Notes: generated by a model from the letters alone, not told the origin. 45,546 nt of DNA from an uncultured bacterium (GCA_947643595.1 CANRWP010000025.1:1-45546), one strand, 5' to 3'. Shown: positions 7,885-16,218, counted from the first letter of the stretch. A program made the numbers and translations.

Positions 7885-8547
7885 ATGAAGTACACGTTTG
7901 AAAAAGAGATCGAAAAGAGCGAAAGCGGCGCCTTTATCGACATTCCTTTTAACGTATGGGAGATCTGTAAGCGGGAGGGCGAAGTTCCGGCGAAGGTCAG
8001 GGTGGGAGAGACTCTGTTTGTATGTAATCTGGAGCCGAAGAAGAACGGTTATTACAATATTCCTGTACAGCCGGAGATCATGGAGAAGCTTTCCTACGAT
8101 AAAAAGTACAGGATATCTTTCCGCATCACAAAGAACAGCGTGGGGGACAGTCCTTACAGTACGTCCAACCCGATCCGCAGGATCGAGCATATCGATTGTC
8201 TGATCCAGCCGCATGACGGGCTCTGTGGACAGGCATGTATCGCAATGCTGGCGGGCATCACGCTGGACGAGGCGATCAATGTGATGCACTGCAGCGAGTG
8301 GCAGGCGACTATCGCCAAGATCATCGATACGCTCAACTACTTCGGTCTGGAGCATTCCGAAGAGATCGTCTACACTTGCGGGGAGGAGGATGTAACTCTG
8401 CCGAAATGCGCGATCATTCTGGAGAAGATGGGCCGTTACAGTCACTATCTGGTGGCCTTTGACGGAAAATTTTACGATTCCAATCTGGGGGTGCTGGATC
8501 GCTATGATATGACGAAAATGAAGGGATATCTGGAAATTTTGGTATGA
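7885..8547 (+). CDS. DUF1905-like domain fused to a C39-like cysteine peptidase domain
   Basis: A 220-residue cytoplasmic protein with two parts. Residues 1-82 (YTFEKEIEKSES-GAFIDIPFN ... GYYNIPVQPEIMEKL) look like DUF1905, a small beta-barrel domain. Residues from about 100 look like a papain-fold C39/C39-like peptidase: Gln108 (oxyanion), Cys114 in LCGQACIAML (compare DCGxAxLxM), His187 in SHYLVAF, and Asp198 in the next strand. There is no signal peptide or ABC transporter domain, so it is not a bacteriocin exporter. The substrate is unknown. The domain reading is from motifs; a non-catalytic C39-like domain is an alternative, but the triad appears intact. The stop overlaps the next gene's start (ATGA). 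Confidence 0.7.
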   Translation: MKYTFEKEIEKSESGAFIDIPFNVWEICKREGEVPAKVRVGETLFVCNLEPKKNGYYNIPVQPEIMEKLSYDKKYRISFRITKNSVGDSPYSTSNPIRRIEHIDCLIQPHDGLCGQACIAMLAGITLDEAINVMHCSEWQATIAKIIDTLNYFGLEHSEEIVYTCGEEDVTLPKCAIILEKMGRYSHYLVAFDGKFYDSNLGVLDRYDMTKMKGYLEILV

Positions 8548-9467
8548 ACAGATTTGTGTTGAGGCAGTCGTTTCTTCTTCTGCTGACTGCGGCGATCTGG
8601 GGTGTGGCTTTTGTGTCCCAGAGCGTTGGTATGGATTATGTAGGACCTTTTACTTTCAATGCGGTGCGGAGCCTGCTCGGCGCCGCGGTTCTTGTCCCCT
8701 GTATTGCCTTCTTAAAAAAAATACAAAAAAAGGATGGGGAACAGGAAGTACATAAGACAGAGGATAAAAGGACATTGTGGATCGGAGGCGTGTGCTGCGG
8801 AGTGATCCTGGCGGTGGCGAGCACGTTCCAGCAGTTTGGAATTCAATATACGACCGTCGGAAAAGCGGGATTTATCACGGCCATGTACATTATCATAGTG
8901 CCGCTTTTGGGTATTTTTCTGAAAAAGAAAGTGGGACTGCGGATCGGTGTCAGCGTGGCGATCGCGGTGGCGGGGCTTTACCTGCTCTGCATGACGGAAA
9001 ATCTGCGGCTGGAGACGGGGGATATTCTGGTGATGATCTGCGCCCTCGTGTTTTCTTTTCACATCATGGTGATCGATCATTTTTCACCGCTGGCGGACGG
9101 AGTGAAGATGTCCTGCATTCAGTTTTTGACCTGCGGAGTATTGTGCGGTGTCTGCATGTTCCTCTTTGAGAAGCCGCAGCTTACCCTGATCCTTGCGGCA
9201 TGGAAGCCCATCCTGTATGCCGGTGTAATGTCCTGCGGCGTGGGTTATACACTGCAGATCGTGGGACAGAAAGGGATGAATCCCACAGTGGCGTCGCTGA
9301 TCATGAGTCTGGAATCCGTGATCTCGGTGCTGGCAGGATTTGTTCTGTTGGGAGAGGTGCTGAGTAGAAAGGAACTTTTGGGATGTGTGCTGATGTTTGT
9401 GGCGATCGTGCTGGCGCAGCTGCCGGAAAAGGCAGGGAACTTCCGGCGGCTTTTGCGGAAGAAATGA
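8544..9467 (+). CDS. DMT-superfamily transporter (EamA domains)
   Basis: A 307-residue inner-membrane protein with ten predicted helices in two EamA repeats: LLLLTAAIWGVAFVSQ opens the first (about residues 8-25), and the second repeat begins near residue 160 (DILVMICALVFSFHIMVID). PTVASLIMSLESVISVLAGFVLLGE is the typical second-repeat core. It resembles RarD/YdcZ-type metabolite exporters; the substrate cannot be read. A charged insert (KKIQKKDGEQEVHKTEDKR) separates helices 2 and 3. The start ATG overlaps the preceding stop, and the 3' end overlaps the rRNA methyltransferase frame by up to 85 bases. Confidence 0.9.
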   Translation: MNRFVLRQSFLLLLTAAIWGVAFVSQSVGMDYVGPFTFNAVRSLLGAAVLVPCIAFLKKIQKKDGEQEVHKTEDKRTLWIGGVCCGVILAVASTFQQFGIQYTTVGKAGFITAMYIIIVPLLGIFLKKKVGLRIGVSVAIAVAGLYLLCMTENLRLETGDILVMICALVFSFHIMVIDHFSPLADGVKMSCIQFLTCGVLCGVCMFLFEKPQLTLILAAWKPILYAGVMSCGVGYTLQIVGQKGMNPTVASLIMSLESVISVLAGFVLLGEVLSRKELLGCVLMFVAIVLAQLPEKAGNFRRLLRKK

Positions 9468-10846
9468 GAGAGCTTTTCGGGAAATTGCCGGGGGTTTCGG
9501 TGTCGGAACTGCCGGCTTTTTTAAAGAGCCTGCAGGGGGAACGCAGCTTTGGGCTTCGGAGAAATCCTTTGAAGTATACCGGGGAAGAGTTCGAGAGGGA
9601 GATGCCCTTCTCGCTGAGGAAGGTTCCCTGGGCGCAGGAGGGATATTTTTACGACGGGGAGGAGCAGCCGGGAAAGAGCCCTTACCATGCATCAGGGGCT
9701 TTTTATATCCAGGAGCCCAGTGCCATGATCGCGGCGGAACTTCTGGGGGCGGAGCCGGGGGAGTGCATTATGGATCTCTGTGCTGCGCCGGGCGGGAAGA
9801 GTACGCAAATCGCCGGAAAGATGCAGGGAAAAGGTCTGTTGGTCTGTAACGAGTACGTGCCTGCGCGGGCGGAGATCCTGGCGCAGAACATGGAGAGGAC
9901 GGGCGTTTCAAACTGTGTGATACTGAAGGAGAGCGCGGAGCGGTGTGCGGAGTGTTTTCCATTGTTTTTCGACAGGGTGCTGGTGGATGCGCCCTGTTCC
10001 GGGGAGGGGATGTTTCGCAAGGAGGAGCAGGCGCTCTTACATTGGTCGCCGGAGAATGTCGCCATATGCGCCGATCGTCAGAGGGAGATTCTGGACCAGG
10101 CGGCGAAGATGGTGAAGCCCGGCGGAGTGTTAGTCTATTCTACCTGTACGTTTTCGGAGGCGGAGGACGAAGCGGTGATCCGGGATTTTCTGGAAAGACA
10201 CGTGGAGTTTTATCCGGACGGAGAGGTTTTGTCGGAGGCGCTTTTGAGGGCGGGCATATGTTCCGGGGGAGTGCCGGGTACGGTGAGGATGTGGCCCCAT
10301 AAGATTCCGGGGGAAGGACATTTTGCGGCGAAACTCAGAAGGCGGGGAGAGGAAGAGCGGGGCGGAAAAAAATCCGGTCGCGCAAAAAGGCAGTCTCCCG
10401 GGAAGAAAAATACGGAATTGGGACAGTGGAATGATTTCCGGAATTTTTGTGAACAATATCTGGAGAGAGGATATCTGCAAAAATTGGAGGAGAGCGGAAG
10501 GCTTGTCTGGAGGAGGGAGCGGCTCTACCTGGTGTCCGAACTGCTTCCCGAAACGGGGAATCTGCGGATCGGGAGAGGCGGACTGTACCTGGGGGAGGCG
10601 AAGAAAGGGCGGTTTGAGCCGTCCCACACCTGGGCCATGACGCTGAAAAAAGAGGATGTGCAGCAGTGGAAGGAAGCGGAGGATCCGGCGGTTTACCTGA
10701 GAGGGGAGACTCTGGAAAATACAGGGCTCAGAGGTTGGATCCTCATACTGTTTCAGGGCAGACCGATGGGCTGGGGCAAAGCCGGAGGGAATCTGATAAA
10801 AAATCATTATCCCAGGGGACTGCGGATCTATGGAGAGTATGAGTGA
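9383..10846 (+). CDS. 16S rRNA cytosine-C5 methyltransferase, RsmF/NOL1-NOP2-Sun family
   Basis: A SAM-dependent rRNA m5C methyltransferase of about 487 residues. DLCAAPGGKST is SAM motif I, DAPCSGEGMFRKE carries the release Cys, and YSTCTFSEAEDE the nucleophilic Cys. After about residue 300 come the RsmF-type linker and a C-terminal PUA-like domain. An ATG at 9464 overlaps the previous stop (ATGA), but the family consensus LPxxFxxxM(K/R)xL starts before it (LPAAFAEEMREL), and AAGGA precedes the ATG at 9383, so the longer start is preferred. That gives an 85-base overlap with the transporter gene. The exact 16S position modified is inferred from family only. Confidence 0.88.
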   Translation: MCADVCGDRAGAAAGKGRELPAAFAEEMRELFGKLPGVSVSELPAFLKSLQGERSFGLRRNPLKYTGEEFEREMPFSLRKVPWAQEGYFYDGEEQPGKSPYHASGAFYIQEPSAMIAAELLGAEPGECIMDLCAAPGGKSTQIAGKMQGKGLLVCNEYVPARAEILAQNMERTGVSNCVILKESAERCAECFPLFFDRVLVDAPCSGEGMFRKEEQALLHWSPENVAICADRQREILDQAAKMVKPGGVLVYSTCTFSEAEDEAVIRDFLERHVEFYPDGEVLSEALLRAGICSGGVPGTVRMWPHKIPGEGHFAAKLRRRGEEERGGKKSGRAKRQSPGKKNTELGQWNDFRNFCEQYLERGYLQKLEESGRLVWRRERLYLVSELLPETGNLRIGRGGLYLGEAKKGRFEPSHTWAMTLKKEDVQQWKEAEDPAVYLRGETLENTGLRGWILILFQGRPMGWGKAGGNLIKNHYPRGLRIYGEYE

Positions 10847-11499
10847 AGGTGACAGGGAACATTGTAAAAGAAATTACATTGGGGGATATAGTGATCTGGC
10901 TGCTCTTTCTGGGGGAGATTCCGGAAGAGGACCTGGCGGAGATGTATGCGCACTGCGGCGGGGAGCGCAGGAAAAAAATTGAGCGGATTAAGCCGGAGCT
11001 GAAGAAGAGACAGTCGATCGGCGCAGGCTATCTGCTGTACCTGCTTAGAGAAAAGTTTTCCATAGAAGCGGAGCCGACTGTTCTGTCCGGCGGGAAACCT
11101 GTTTTTTCGGGTAATGAGAGCGTTCAGTTCAACATATCCCACTGTGGAGAGACAGTCGTGCTTGCGTTTGGGAAAAGGTCTCTGGGGGTGGACACAGAAT
11201 ATGTCAGATCGGCCAATTTGAAACTGGCGGAGCGTTTTTTTGCGAAGGAGGAATATCAATATCTCCTTCAGCTGGATAACGAAACGCGAGCGGACGCTTT
11301 TTACCGGATCTGGACCGGCAAAGAGGCAGTGGTAAAGGCGGCAGGATGCGGCTTATCCACGTCGTTAAAGGGGTTTTCCGTTCTGGAAAAAACGGTGGAG
11401 ATGTCGGGAAATAAGTATGAGCTGCACCGGCAAAAACTCATCCTGGGTGAAAATTCCCTGTGGATTTCCGCAGCACAGCTCGTGGAAGATTTTCTGTAA
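10843..11499 (+). CDS. 4'-phosphopantetheinyl transferase (Sfp/AcpT type)
   Basis: A 218-residue enzyme predicted to transfer phosphopantetheine from CoA to a carrier-protein serine. FNISHCGETVVLAF, LGVDTEYV (Mg-binding Asp and Glu) and WTGKEAVVKAAGCGL (the WxxKEAxxK core) are all present in order. Two-domain Sfp length distinguishes it from the short AcpS. It starts with GTG at 10843 overlapping the preceding TGA; GGAGAG lies just upstream. A GTG at 10849 is possible. No polyketide or nonribosomal peptide synthetase is in the window, so the acceptor carrier protein is unknown. Confidence 0.9.
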   Translation: MKVTGNIVKEITLGDIVIWLLFLGEIPEEDLAEMYAHCGGERRKKIERIKPELKKRQSIGAGYLLYLLREKFSIEAEPTVLSGGKPVFSGNESVQFNISHCGETVVLAFGKRSLGVDTEYVRSANLKLAERFFAKEEYQYLLQLDNETRADAFYRIWTGKEAVVKAAGCGLSTSLKGFSVLEKTVEMSGNKYELHRQKLILGENSLWISAAQLVEDFL

Positions 11500-11500
11500 A

Positions 11501-12145
11501 TCAGTCGATACAGTCCCGGTCAAGGGGGGAACACGCGGCTTTCAATAGTTTTTGCATCTGGCGTATCCCCTCCTTCTGGGAAATGATAATGGCGTCCAAA
11601 ATGGGTATAAGCTGGGGGCAGAGAGGAAAGCACAGCGCGTTTTCGGACATTTTCACAGCCCCCTCGTGATGAGGGATCATTTCCCGCAGAAAATCACAGG
11701 GAATCCGCTCAGTGCGGGGAGCATTTTTCATTTCGGTGAACATGGTCTGCGTGATCGACCGAAAGGAGAACAGATACCGGCGCATCTGCTGATTGTTGTT
11801 TTCGTGTTCCGAACAGCAGAAAAAGGCATTTTTCATATTCTCAATGCTTTTCGTCTGTTCTTCGATGATGTTTTTGGCGATCTTATTGAGCGGGATGATG
11901 ATGTCTTTTTCGTATGTATTCCGGCAGCATTCGTGCCCTTTGCTGGAAGGCGCGGTATACTGCAGCAGATTTTCCGACATGCGTTTGGCAGCCTCATGGT
12001 GTGGGATCATCTGGCGGATAAAGAGACCGGAGATGCTTCCGTGAGGTCTTGGGGCCATCATGCCGCGAATCATGTCTTGAAGAATTTGATCAAAACAGGT
12101 AAGATAGGTGGTGGATGGTTTATTTTGTTCCTGAATATTTTGCAT
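11501..12145 (-). CDS. Tandem DUF305 (ferritin-like four-helix) protein
   Basis: A 214-residue protein with two DUF305 copies: FIRQMIPHHEAAKRMSENLL near residue 42 and FLREMIPHHEGAVKMSENAL near residue 155. The MIPHHE-A--M motif is typical of DUF305, a small helical family often linked to metal or copper handling; the His/Met residues could bind metal. No signal peptide is apparent. The frame opens at 12280, but AAGGAG lies 9 bases before the ATG at 12145, which is where recognisable protein begins. It ends 1 base from the convergent phosphopantetheinyl transferase gene and is divergent from a ZIP transporter gene, suggesting a metal-related role (inference). Confidence 0.8.
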   Translation of the reverse strand: MQNIQEQNKPSTTYLTCFDQILQDMIRGMMAPRPHGSISGLFIRQMIPHHEAAKRMSENLLQYTAPSSKGHECCRNTYEKDIIIPLNKIAKNIIEEQTKSIENMKNAFFCCSEHENNNQQMRRYLFSFRSITQTMFTEMKNAPRTERIPCDFLREMIPHHEGAVKMSENALCFPLCPQLIPILDAIIISQKEGIRQMQKLLKAACSPLDRDCID

Positions 12146-12263
12146 AGACTGCTGCTCCTTAAAAATGACAAAAGATACGGTTTCTTTATATGATATGCTA
12201 ATATTTATTTTTTGAGCCTGTGGAAGAACAGAAAGTGCAGAACAATGCGTCGGGTTCGCACAA

Positions 12264-12276
12264 ATACCGGCGGTAT
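12264..12276. promoter_or_regulatory. Perfect 13-base palindrome between the DUF305 and ZIP genes
   Basis: ATACCG-G-CGGTAT lies in the 174-base divergent intergenic region, 44 bases before the ZIP start codon. A short symmetrical site between divergent, possibly metal-linked genes could be an operator. No family consensus was recognised. Confidence 0.3.
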
Positions 12277-12319
12277 GCATAAGTTATTACAGCAGACATT
12301 TTTAAGTGGAGAGAGAAGA

Positions 12320-13111
12320 ATGAATGATTTGCAAATGAGCATTGCGGCGGGTATTTTTATACCATTTTTAGGGACAGCGCTGGGTTCCGCCTGTGTGTTC
12401 TTTATGAAGAAAGAACTGGGGGATAAGGTTCAGCGTGTGCTCACCGGGTTTGCGGCGGGCGTCATGGTGGCGGCTTCCATCTGGAGTCTTCTGATTCCCG
12501 CGATGGAGCAGGAGGAGTCCATGGGGAAACTGGCCTTTATGCCTGCGGCGATCGGCTTCTGGCTGGGCATCCTGTTTTTGTTGTTTTTGGATCGGATCAT
12601 TCCGCATCTGCACAGAAACAGCAGAGAGCAGGAGGGCCCCCACGTGGGCCTGAAAAATACGACCATGCTGCTGTTTGCGGTGGTACTCCACAATCTGCCG
12701 GAGGGAATGGCTGTCGGTGTCGTCTATGCCGGGCTGATAATGGGAAACGGGGCGGTGACTGTCAGCGGGGCGCTTGCGCTGTCTATCGGTATCGCGATCC
12801 AGAATTTCCCGGAGGGAGCCATTATCTCGATGCCGCTTCGGGCGAGAGGCATGTCAAAATGGAGAGCTTTTGTGTACGGGGTGCTTTCCGGCGTAGTGGA
12901 ACCGGTGGGGGCGCTCCTTGTCATTATCGCATCGGGATTTCTCGTTCCGGCACTGCCCTATTTTCTCAGTTTTGCGGCGGGGGCCATGTTCTATGTGGTG
13001 GTGGAGGAACTGATACCGGAGATGTCGCAGGAGCCCCACTCCAATATCGGGACGATCGCTTTCGGGGTAGGATTTACCATCATGATGATACTGGATGTAG
13101 CGTTAGGATAA
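12320..13111 (+). CDS. ZIP-family divalent metal transporter (ZupT/GufA-like)
   Basis: A 263-residue inner-membrane protein with eight predicted helices. Helix 4 contains HNLPEGMAVGV and helix 5 QNFPEGAIISMPL, the paired HNxPEG/QNxPEG metal-binding signatures of ZIP proteins. A short His-containing loop (IIPHLHRNSREQE) lies between helices 3 and 4. The predicted role is import of Zn or related divalent metals. The frame extends back to 12212, but GGAGAG precedes the ATG at 12320 and the hydrophobic N-terminus starts there. It is divergent from the DUF305 gene; the pair of small transporters follows 23 bases later. Confidence 0.9.
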   Translation: MNDLQMSIAAGIFIPFLGTALGSACVFFMKKELGDKVQRVLTGFAAGVMVAASIWSLLIPAMEQEESMGKLAFMPAAIGFWLGILFLLFLDRIIPHLHRNSREQEGPHVGLKNTTMLLFAVVLHNLPEGMAVGVVYAGLIMGNGAVTVSGALALSIGIAIQNFPEGAIISMPLRARGMSKWRAFVYGVLSGVVEPVGALLVIIASGFLVPALPYFLSFAAGAMFYVVVEELIPEMSQEPHSNIGTIAFGVGFTIMMILDVALG

Positions 13112-13134
13112 AAGTGTACTGTAATGGAGGAGAA

Positions 13135-13488
13135 ATGAAATCAAATGTCAAAAGATACGTGCTGCTGCACATTTTGCTGTTAGTGTTTTCGCTTAGCAGT
13201 GTCTGCAGTAAACTGGCGGCGCAGGAAGATGTCATGAGATTTAAATTTATAATGATGTACGGATTTGTGATTATGCTGCTTGGGGTCTACGCCATATTCT
13301 GGCAGCAGATCATAAAGAGCATGCCGCTTACGGCGGCTTATGCCAACAGGGCGATCACGGTATTTTGGGGAATGCTCTGGGGATTGATCATTTTCAAAGA
13401 AAAGATCACGCCGGGAAAAGTGGCGGGAGCGGCTTTAGTCATCTCCGGAATTATTCTGTTTGCCTTATCTGACAGGGAGGAAAAATGA
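13135..13488 (+). CDS. SMR-like half transporter, first of a pair
   Basis: A 117-residue membrane protein with four predicted helices, the size and layout of small multidrug resistance/EamA half proteins. The second half (MPLTAAYANRAITVFWGMLWGLIIFKEKITPGKVAGAALVISGIILF) matches the helix 3-4 core of such proteins. The typical SMR Glu in helix 1 is not obvious, which fits an ArnE/F- or EamA-like function more than drug efflux. An open frame extends far upstream inside the ZIP gene, but GGAGG sits directly before the ATG at 13135. The next gene starts after 1 base and encodes a similar half, so a heterodimer is likely. Confidence 0.8.
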   Translation: MKSNVKRYVLLHILLLVFSLSSVCSKLAAQEDVMRFKFIMMYGFVIMLLGVYAIFWQQIIKSMPLTAAYANRAITVFWGMLWGLIIFKEKITPGKVAGAALVISGIILFALSDREEK

Positions 13489-13489
13489 T

Positions 13490-13837
13490 ATGAGAATGTA
13501 TATGTACGCGCTGTTGATACTGGCGGGGACTTTTATTGCGGCCATTTCTCAGGTGATGCTGAAGATCGAGGCGAACAAGCCCCATAAATCACATCTGCAG
13601 GAGTATTTGAATCCGCTGGTGATCTTTGCCTATGTGCTGTTTGTCGGGACAACCCTTCTGTCGATTCTGGCATATCGGGGGATACCGCTCTCCATGGGAC
13701 CGATTCTGGAGGCTACCAGCTATATTTATATTACGATATTCGGTGTAAAGATATTCGGGGAGAAGATGAACAGGGGAAAAGCGGCGGCGCTTTTTCTGAT
13801 CATTTGCGGAATTGTCGTATATTCTTTGTTCGGCTGA
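13490..13837 (+). CDS. SMR-like half transporter, second of a pair
   Basis: A 115-residue membrane protein with four helices: MYMYALLILAGTFIAAISQVMLK opens it, and SYIYITIFGVKIFGEKMNRGKAAALFLIICGIVVYSLFG closes it with the GE-K(I/M)---K---L-LI--GI pattern shared by EamA/SMR proteins. Together with the preceding 117-residue partner it would make an eight-helix dual-topology transporter. The ATG at 13490 follows GGGAGG by 9 bases; the longer frame from 13460 lies inside the upstream gene. The substrate is unknown; drug, polyamine or lipid-linked sugar are possible. Confidence 0.8.
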   Translation: MRMYMYALLILAGTFIAAISQVMLKIEANKPHKSHLQEYLNPLVIFAYVLFVGTTLLSILAYRGIPLSMGPILEATSYIYITIFGVKIFGEKMNRGKAAALFLIICGIVVYSLFG

Positions 13838-13902
13838 GAATCGGTGTCCGATGGAGCGAATGATAGAATTTCATACATATCAATCATAAGAGCGAGGGAA
13901 AT

Positions 13903-14307
13903 ATGGGAAGAGAAGAACTGACGCCCAGCGAGAGCGAGTGGCAGGTGATGGAAGTGCTGTGGGAAAGCGGGGAGGCGATGACTTCGTCGGAAGTGATCGG
14001 CAGGCTCGGATCCGAGAGCGGTATGAATCCCAAGATGGTCCGGGTGTTGATGAACAGACTGTGTCAGAAGGGGATTCTGGCGTACCGGGTGGATGAGAAA
14101 GACTCACGAATCTATCACTATTATCCGTTGAAGACAAAGGCGGAGTGCCAGAGGGAGAAGAGCAACCGATTTATCGAGAGTTATTTTGCGGGAAATCATA
14201 TAGGCGTCGTGACGGCGCTGATAGACAGTGCAGAGTTGACGGAGGAACAGATTCGGGAGCTGGAAGATGTTCTGCAGAGAAGCAGAGGGGACAGAAGGAG
14301 ACCATGA
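13903..14307 (+). CDS. BlaI/MecI/CopY-family transcriptional repressor (first copy)
   Basis: A 134-residue winged-helix repressor. LTPSESEWQVMEVLWESGEAMTSSEVIGRL is the BlaI N-terminal helix set, and MVRVLMNRLCQKGILAYRVDEKDSRIYHYYPL is the recognition helix and wing. Family members bind as dimers and are inactivated by a membrane metalloprotease cutting the C-terminal half. The stop overlaps the start of an M56 protease gene (ATGA), giving the standard repressor/sensor operon. Upstream (13838-13902) I see no convincing operator like that of the second copy. No beta-lactamase gene is nearby, so a cell-wall antibiotic response cannot be assumed. Confidence 0.9.
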   Translation: MGREELTPSESEWQVMEVLWESGEAMTSSEVIGRLGSESGMNPKMVRVLMNRLCQKGILAYRVDEKDSRIYHYYPLKTKAECQREKSNRFIESYFAGNHIGVVTALIDSAELTEEQIRELEDVLQRSRGDRRRP

Positions 14308-15557
14308 TACCGGAGTGGATCGACAGAGGCCGGGAAGTGATCGGCTGCATAATGTGTTATTATACCGTAAATCTGGGGAGAGGGCTCTTCGTTTCCTTTT
14401 TGCTGCTTGCTGTTGTGATGTTGTTCAGAAAGCTTCCGCTTTTTCGGAACAGTTTTTGCAGGATGATCCTGTGGAGTTTTTTTCTGTGGCTTCCGTTTAT
14501 CGGCAGGCTGAAATTTTTCTATGAGACAAGGCTTGGCGTCAGGGGCTTTTTATGGTGGGCGGACTGGAATTACCGGCATACCCGGGCGGGAGGAATCTAT
14601 TTTCTGGTGATGATGCTCTACGGCGGCTTTCTGATCTGCAGAAGATGGAAACTGATGCGCGCCGTAAAAAAGCTGGAGAGGCTGAGAGAAAATATTTATA
14701 TCTGCGACAGCGCGGTGACGCCTTTCGCCGCAGGATTGTTTTTTCCGAAGATCGTGGTGCCCGGAGTGATGATCGCAGAATATGGCAGAGAGGACCTGGA
14801 AACCATACTGTTTCATGAAAAGATACATATCAGACTGGGGCATCTGTGGTGCCTTTTTGCGTGGGATGTGCTGAGAGTGCTGTTCTGGCCGAATTTTTTT
14901 CTGACACTCTGCGCCGGGGAGCTGCGGGCGGATCTGGAGGAGATGTGCGATCGGGTGACCATACAGAAGAGCGGGAGAAGCGCCTGGGATTACGGTCTGT
15001 TGCTGCTTAAGTGCATCCGACTGCTGCGGCTGGCAAAACAGGGAAGAGAGCCTGCGGACGTCGCGGCTTTTGCGGGTGAGACAGCGGGCAGCTATGAGGA
15101 GATCAGGCGGAGGATCTTAAAGATCGCGGATTTCAGCCGGTATAAAACAGGAAACGTTCTTTTTGTTATTCTGGCAGGAGTCCTGCTTCTGACGGGCGGC
15201 TTCCTGGGAATCCACAGAAATTCCTACGCCAGATACACACAGCTTGAGAGTATCACGATATTCGATGATACCGGCGCCCATGTCATTCTGGAGGACAGCG
15301 AAAAGCTGCGCCGGGCAGTTACGTTTGACGAGGAGAAGGTGACGGTCAGGACAGCGGAAATGTTTGATCTGCTGGAGGAGAGCGGCGCGCAGACGGAAGG
15401 GATATACATACTGTTCGGCGGTTTTATGAAGCAGCCCGGCGTGGGCGGCGGAGGCGATATTGTATATGCCGATATTTCACAGTTTATCGGGGATCAGACG
15501 GAGATAGCGTACGAGAAGAGTGTGGACGCGACGACCCGGATCTTTATGTTGATGTGA
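14304..15557 (+). CDS. M56-family (BlaR1/MecR1-like) membrane metalloprotease sensor, first copy
   Basis: A 417-residue membrane protein. Several helices lead to a cytoplasmic zinc protease with HEKIH at residues 171-175 (HExxH), then a final helix near residue 285 (NVLFVILAGVLLLTGGFLGI) and an extracytoplasmic tail of about 115 residues. The tail has no penicillin-binding SxxK/KTG layout, so it is not a classical beta-lactam receptor; what it senses is unknown. It presumably cleaves the adjacent BlaI-like repressor, whose stop codon overlaps its ATG. The frame extends upstream within the repressor gene, but 14304 follows GGAGACC and is the sensible start. Confidence 0.85.
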   Translation: MIPEWIDRGREVIGCIMCYYTVNLGRGLFVSFLLLAVVMLFRKLPLFRNSFCRMILWSFFLWLPFIGRLKFFYETRLGVRGFLWWADWNYRHTRAGGIYFLVMMLYGGFLICRRWKLMRAVKKLERLRENIYICDSAVTPFAAGLFFPKIVVPGVMIAEYGREDLETILFHEKIHIRLGHLWCLFAWDVLRVLFWPNFFLTLCAGELRADLEEMCDRVTIQKSGRSAWDYGLLLLKCIRLLRLAKQGREPADVAAFAGETAGSYEEIRRRILKIADFSRYKTGNVLFVILAGVLLLTGGFLGIHRNSYARYTQLESITIFDDTGAHVILEDSEKLRRAVTFDEEKVTVRTAEMFDLLEESGAQTEGIYILFGGFMKQPGVGGGGDIVYADISQFIGDQTEIAYEKSVDATTRIFMLM

Positions 15558-15648
15558 AAAATCAGCACTTGTAAAAAAGAAATTCTTGTATTATTCTGTA
15601 TAGGGTAAACAGGAGAACTTAATACGAAGATAAAGCAGGAGGACAACA

Positions 15649-16158
15649 ATGGACAAAAAAGTGGCAGAACTTTTAAACGACCAGATCAACAAGGAGCTCT
15701 ATTCGGCATATCTCTATCTCGATATGGCCAATTTTTACAGCGATAAGGGGCTGGATGGCTTTGCGAACTGGTATGAGATCCAGGCGAAGGAAGAACAGGA
15801 TCACGCGATGCTGATCTACCAGTATCTGCACAACAACAATGAGAAGGTGACACTGGAGGCTGTGGCGAAGCCGGATAAGACCTACAGCGAGCTGATCGAT
15901 CCGCTGCGGGCAGGGCTTGCGCATGAACAGTATGTGACATCCCTGATCAACAACATCTATGCGGCGGCGCAGGAGGTAAAGGATTTCCGCACCACGCAGT
16001 TTCTGGACTGGTTCATCAAGGAGCAGGGCGAGGAGGAGAAAAATTCTTCCGACCAGATCACAAAGATGGAACTGTTCGGCGATGATGCGAGAAGTTTGTA
16101 CATGTTGAACGAGGAACTGGGCGGCAGGGTCTACAGCGCGCCGTCACTGGTATTATAG
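15649..16158 (+). CDS. ftnA: Ferritin (non-haem, FtnA type)
   Basis: A 169-residue four-helix iron-storage protein forming a 24-mer cage in the cytoplasm. Ferroxidase ligands are visible: Glu16 in INKELYSAYLY, Glu49 and His52 in AKEEQDHA, Glu93 in AHEQYV, and a Glu/Gln-rich segment FIKEQGEEEK on the fourth helix. GGAGG precedes the ATG by 8 bases. A weak promoter (TTGTAA at 15569-15574, 17 bases, TATTCT at 15592-15597) and a strong terminator at 16175 suggest a single-gene unit. It sits between two BlaI/M56 regulator pairs; whether either controls it is not shown by shared operators. Confidence 0.96.
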   Translation: MDKKVAELLNDQINKELYSAYLYLDMANFYSDKGLDGFANWYEIQAKEEQDHAMLIYQYLHNNNEKVTLEAVAKPDKTYSELIDPLRAGLAHEQYVTSLINNIYAAAQEVKDFRTTQFLDWFIKEQGEEEKNSSDQITKMELFGDDARSLYMLNEELGGRVYSAPSLVL

Positions 16159-16174
16159 GAGAGTTAAGAGACAG

Positions 16175-16218
16175 ATCACCTGCGCAGGCAAAAGAGGGCT
16201 TGCGCAGGTGATTTTTTT
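16175..16218 (+). terminator. Rho-independent terminator of the ferritin gene
   Basis: A perfect 12-base stem pairs 16175-16186 (ATCACCTGCGCA) with 16201-16212, around a 14-base loop, and is followed by a T run at 16212-16218. Confidence 0.93.

Noticed and set aside
12859-13134. Long N-terminal extension of the first SMR-like gene
   Set aside because: It runs inside the ZIP gene in another frame and encodes no plausible protein; GGAGG sits directly before ATG 13135.
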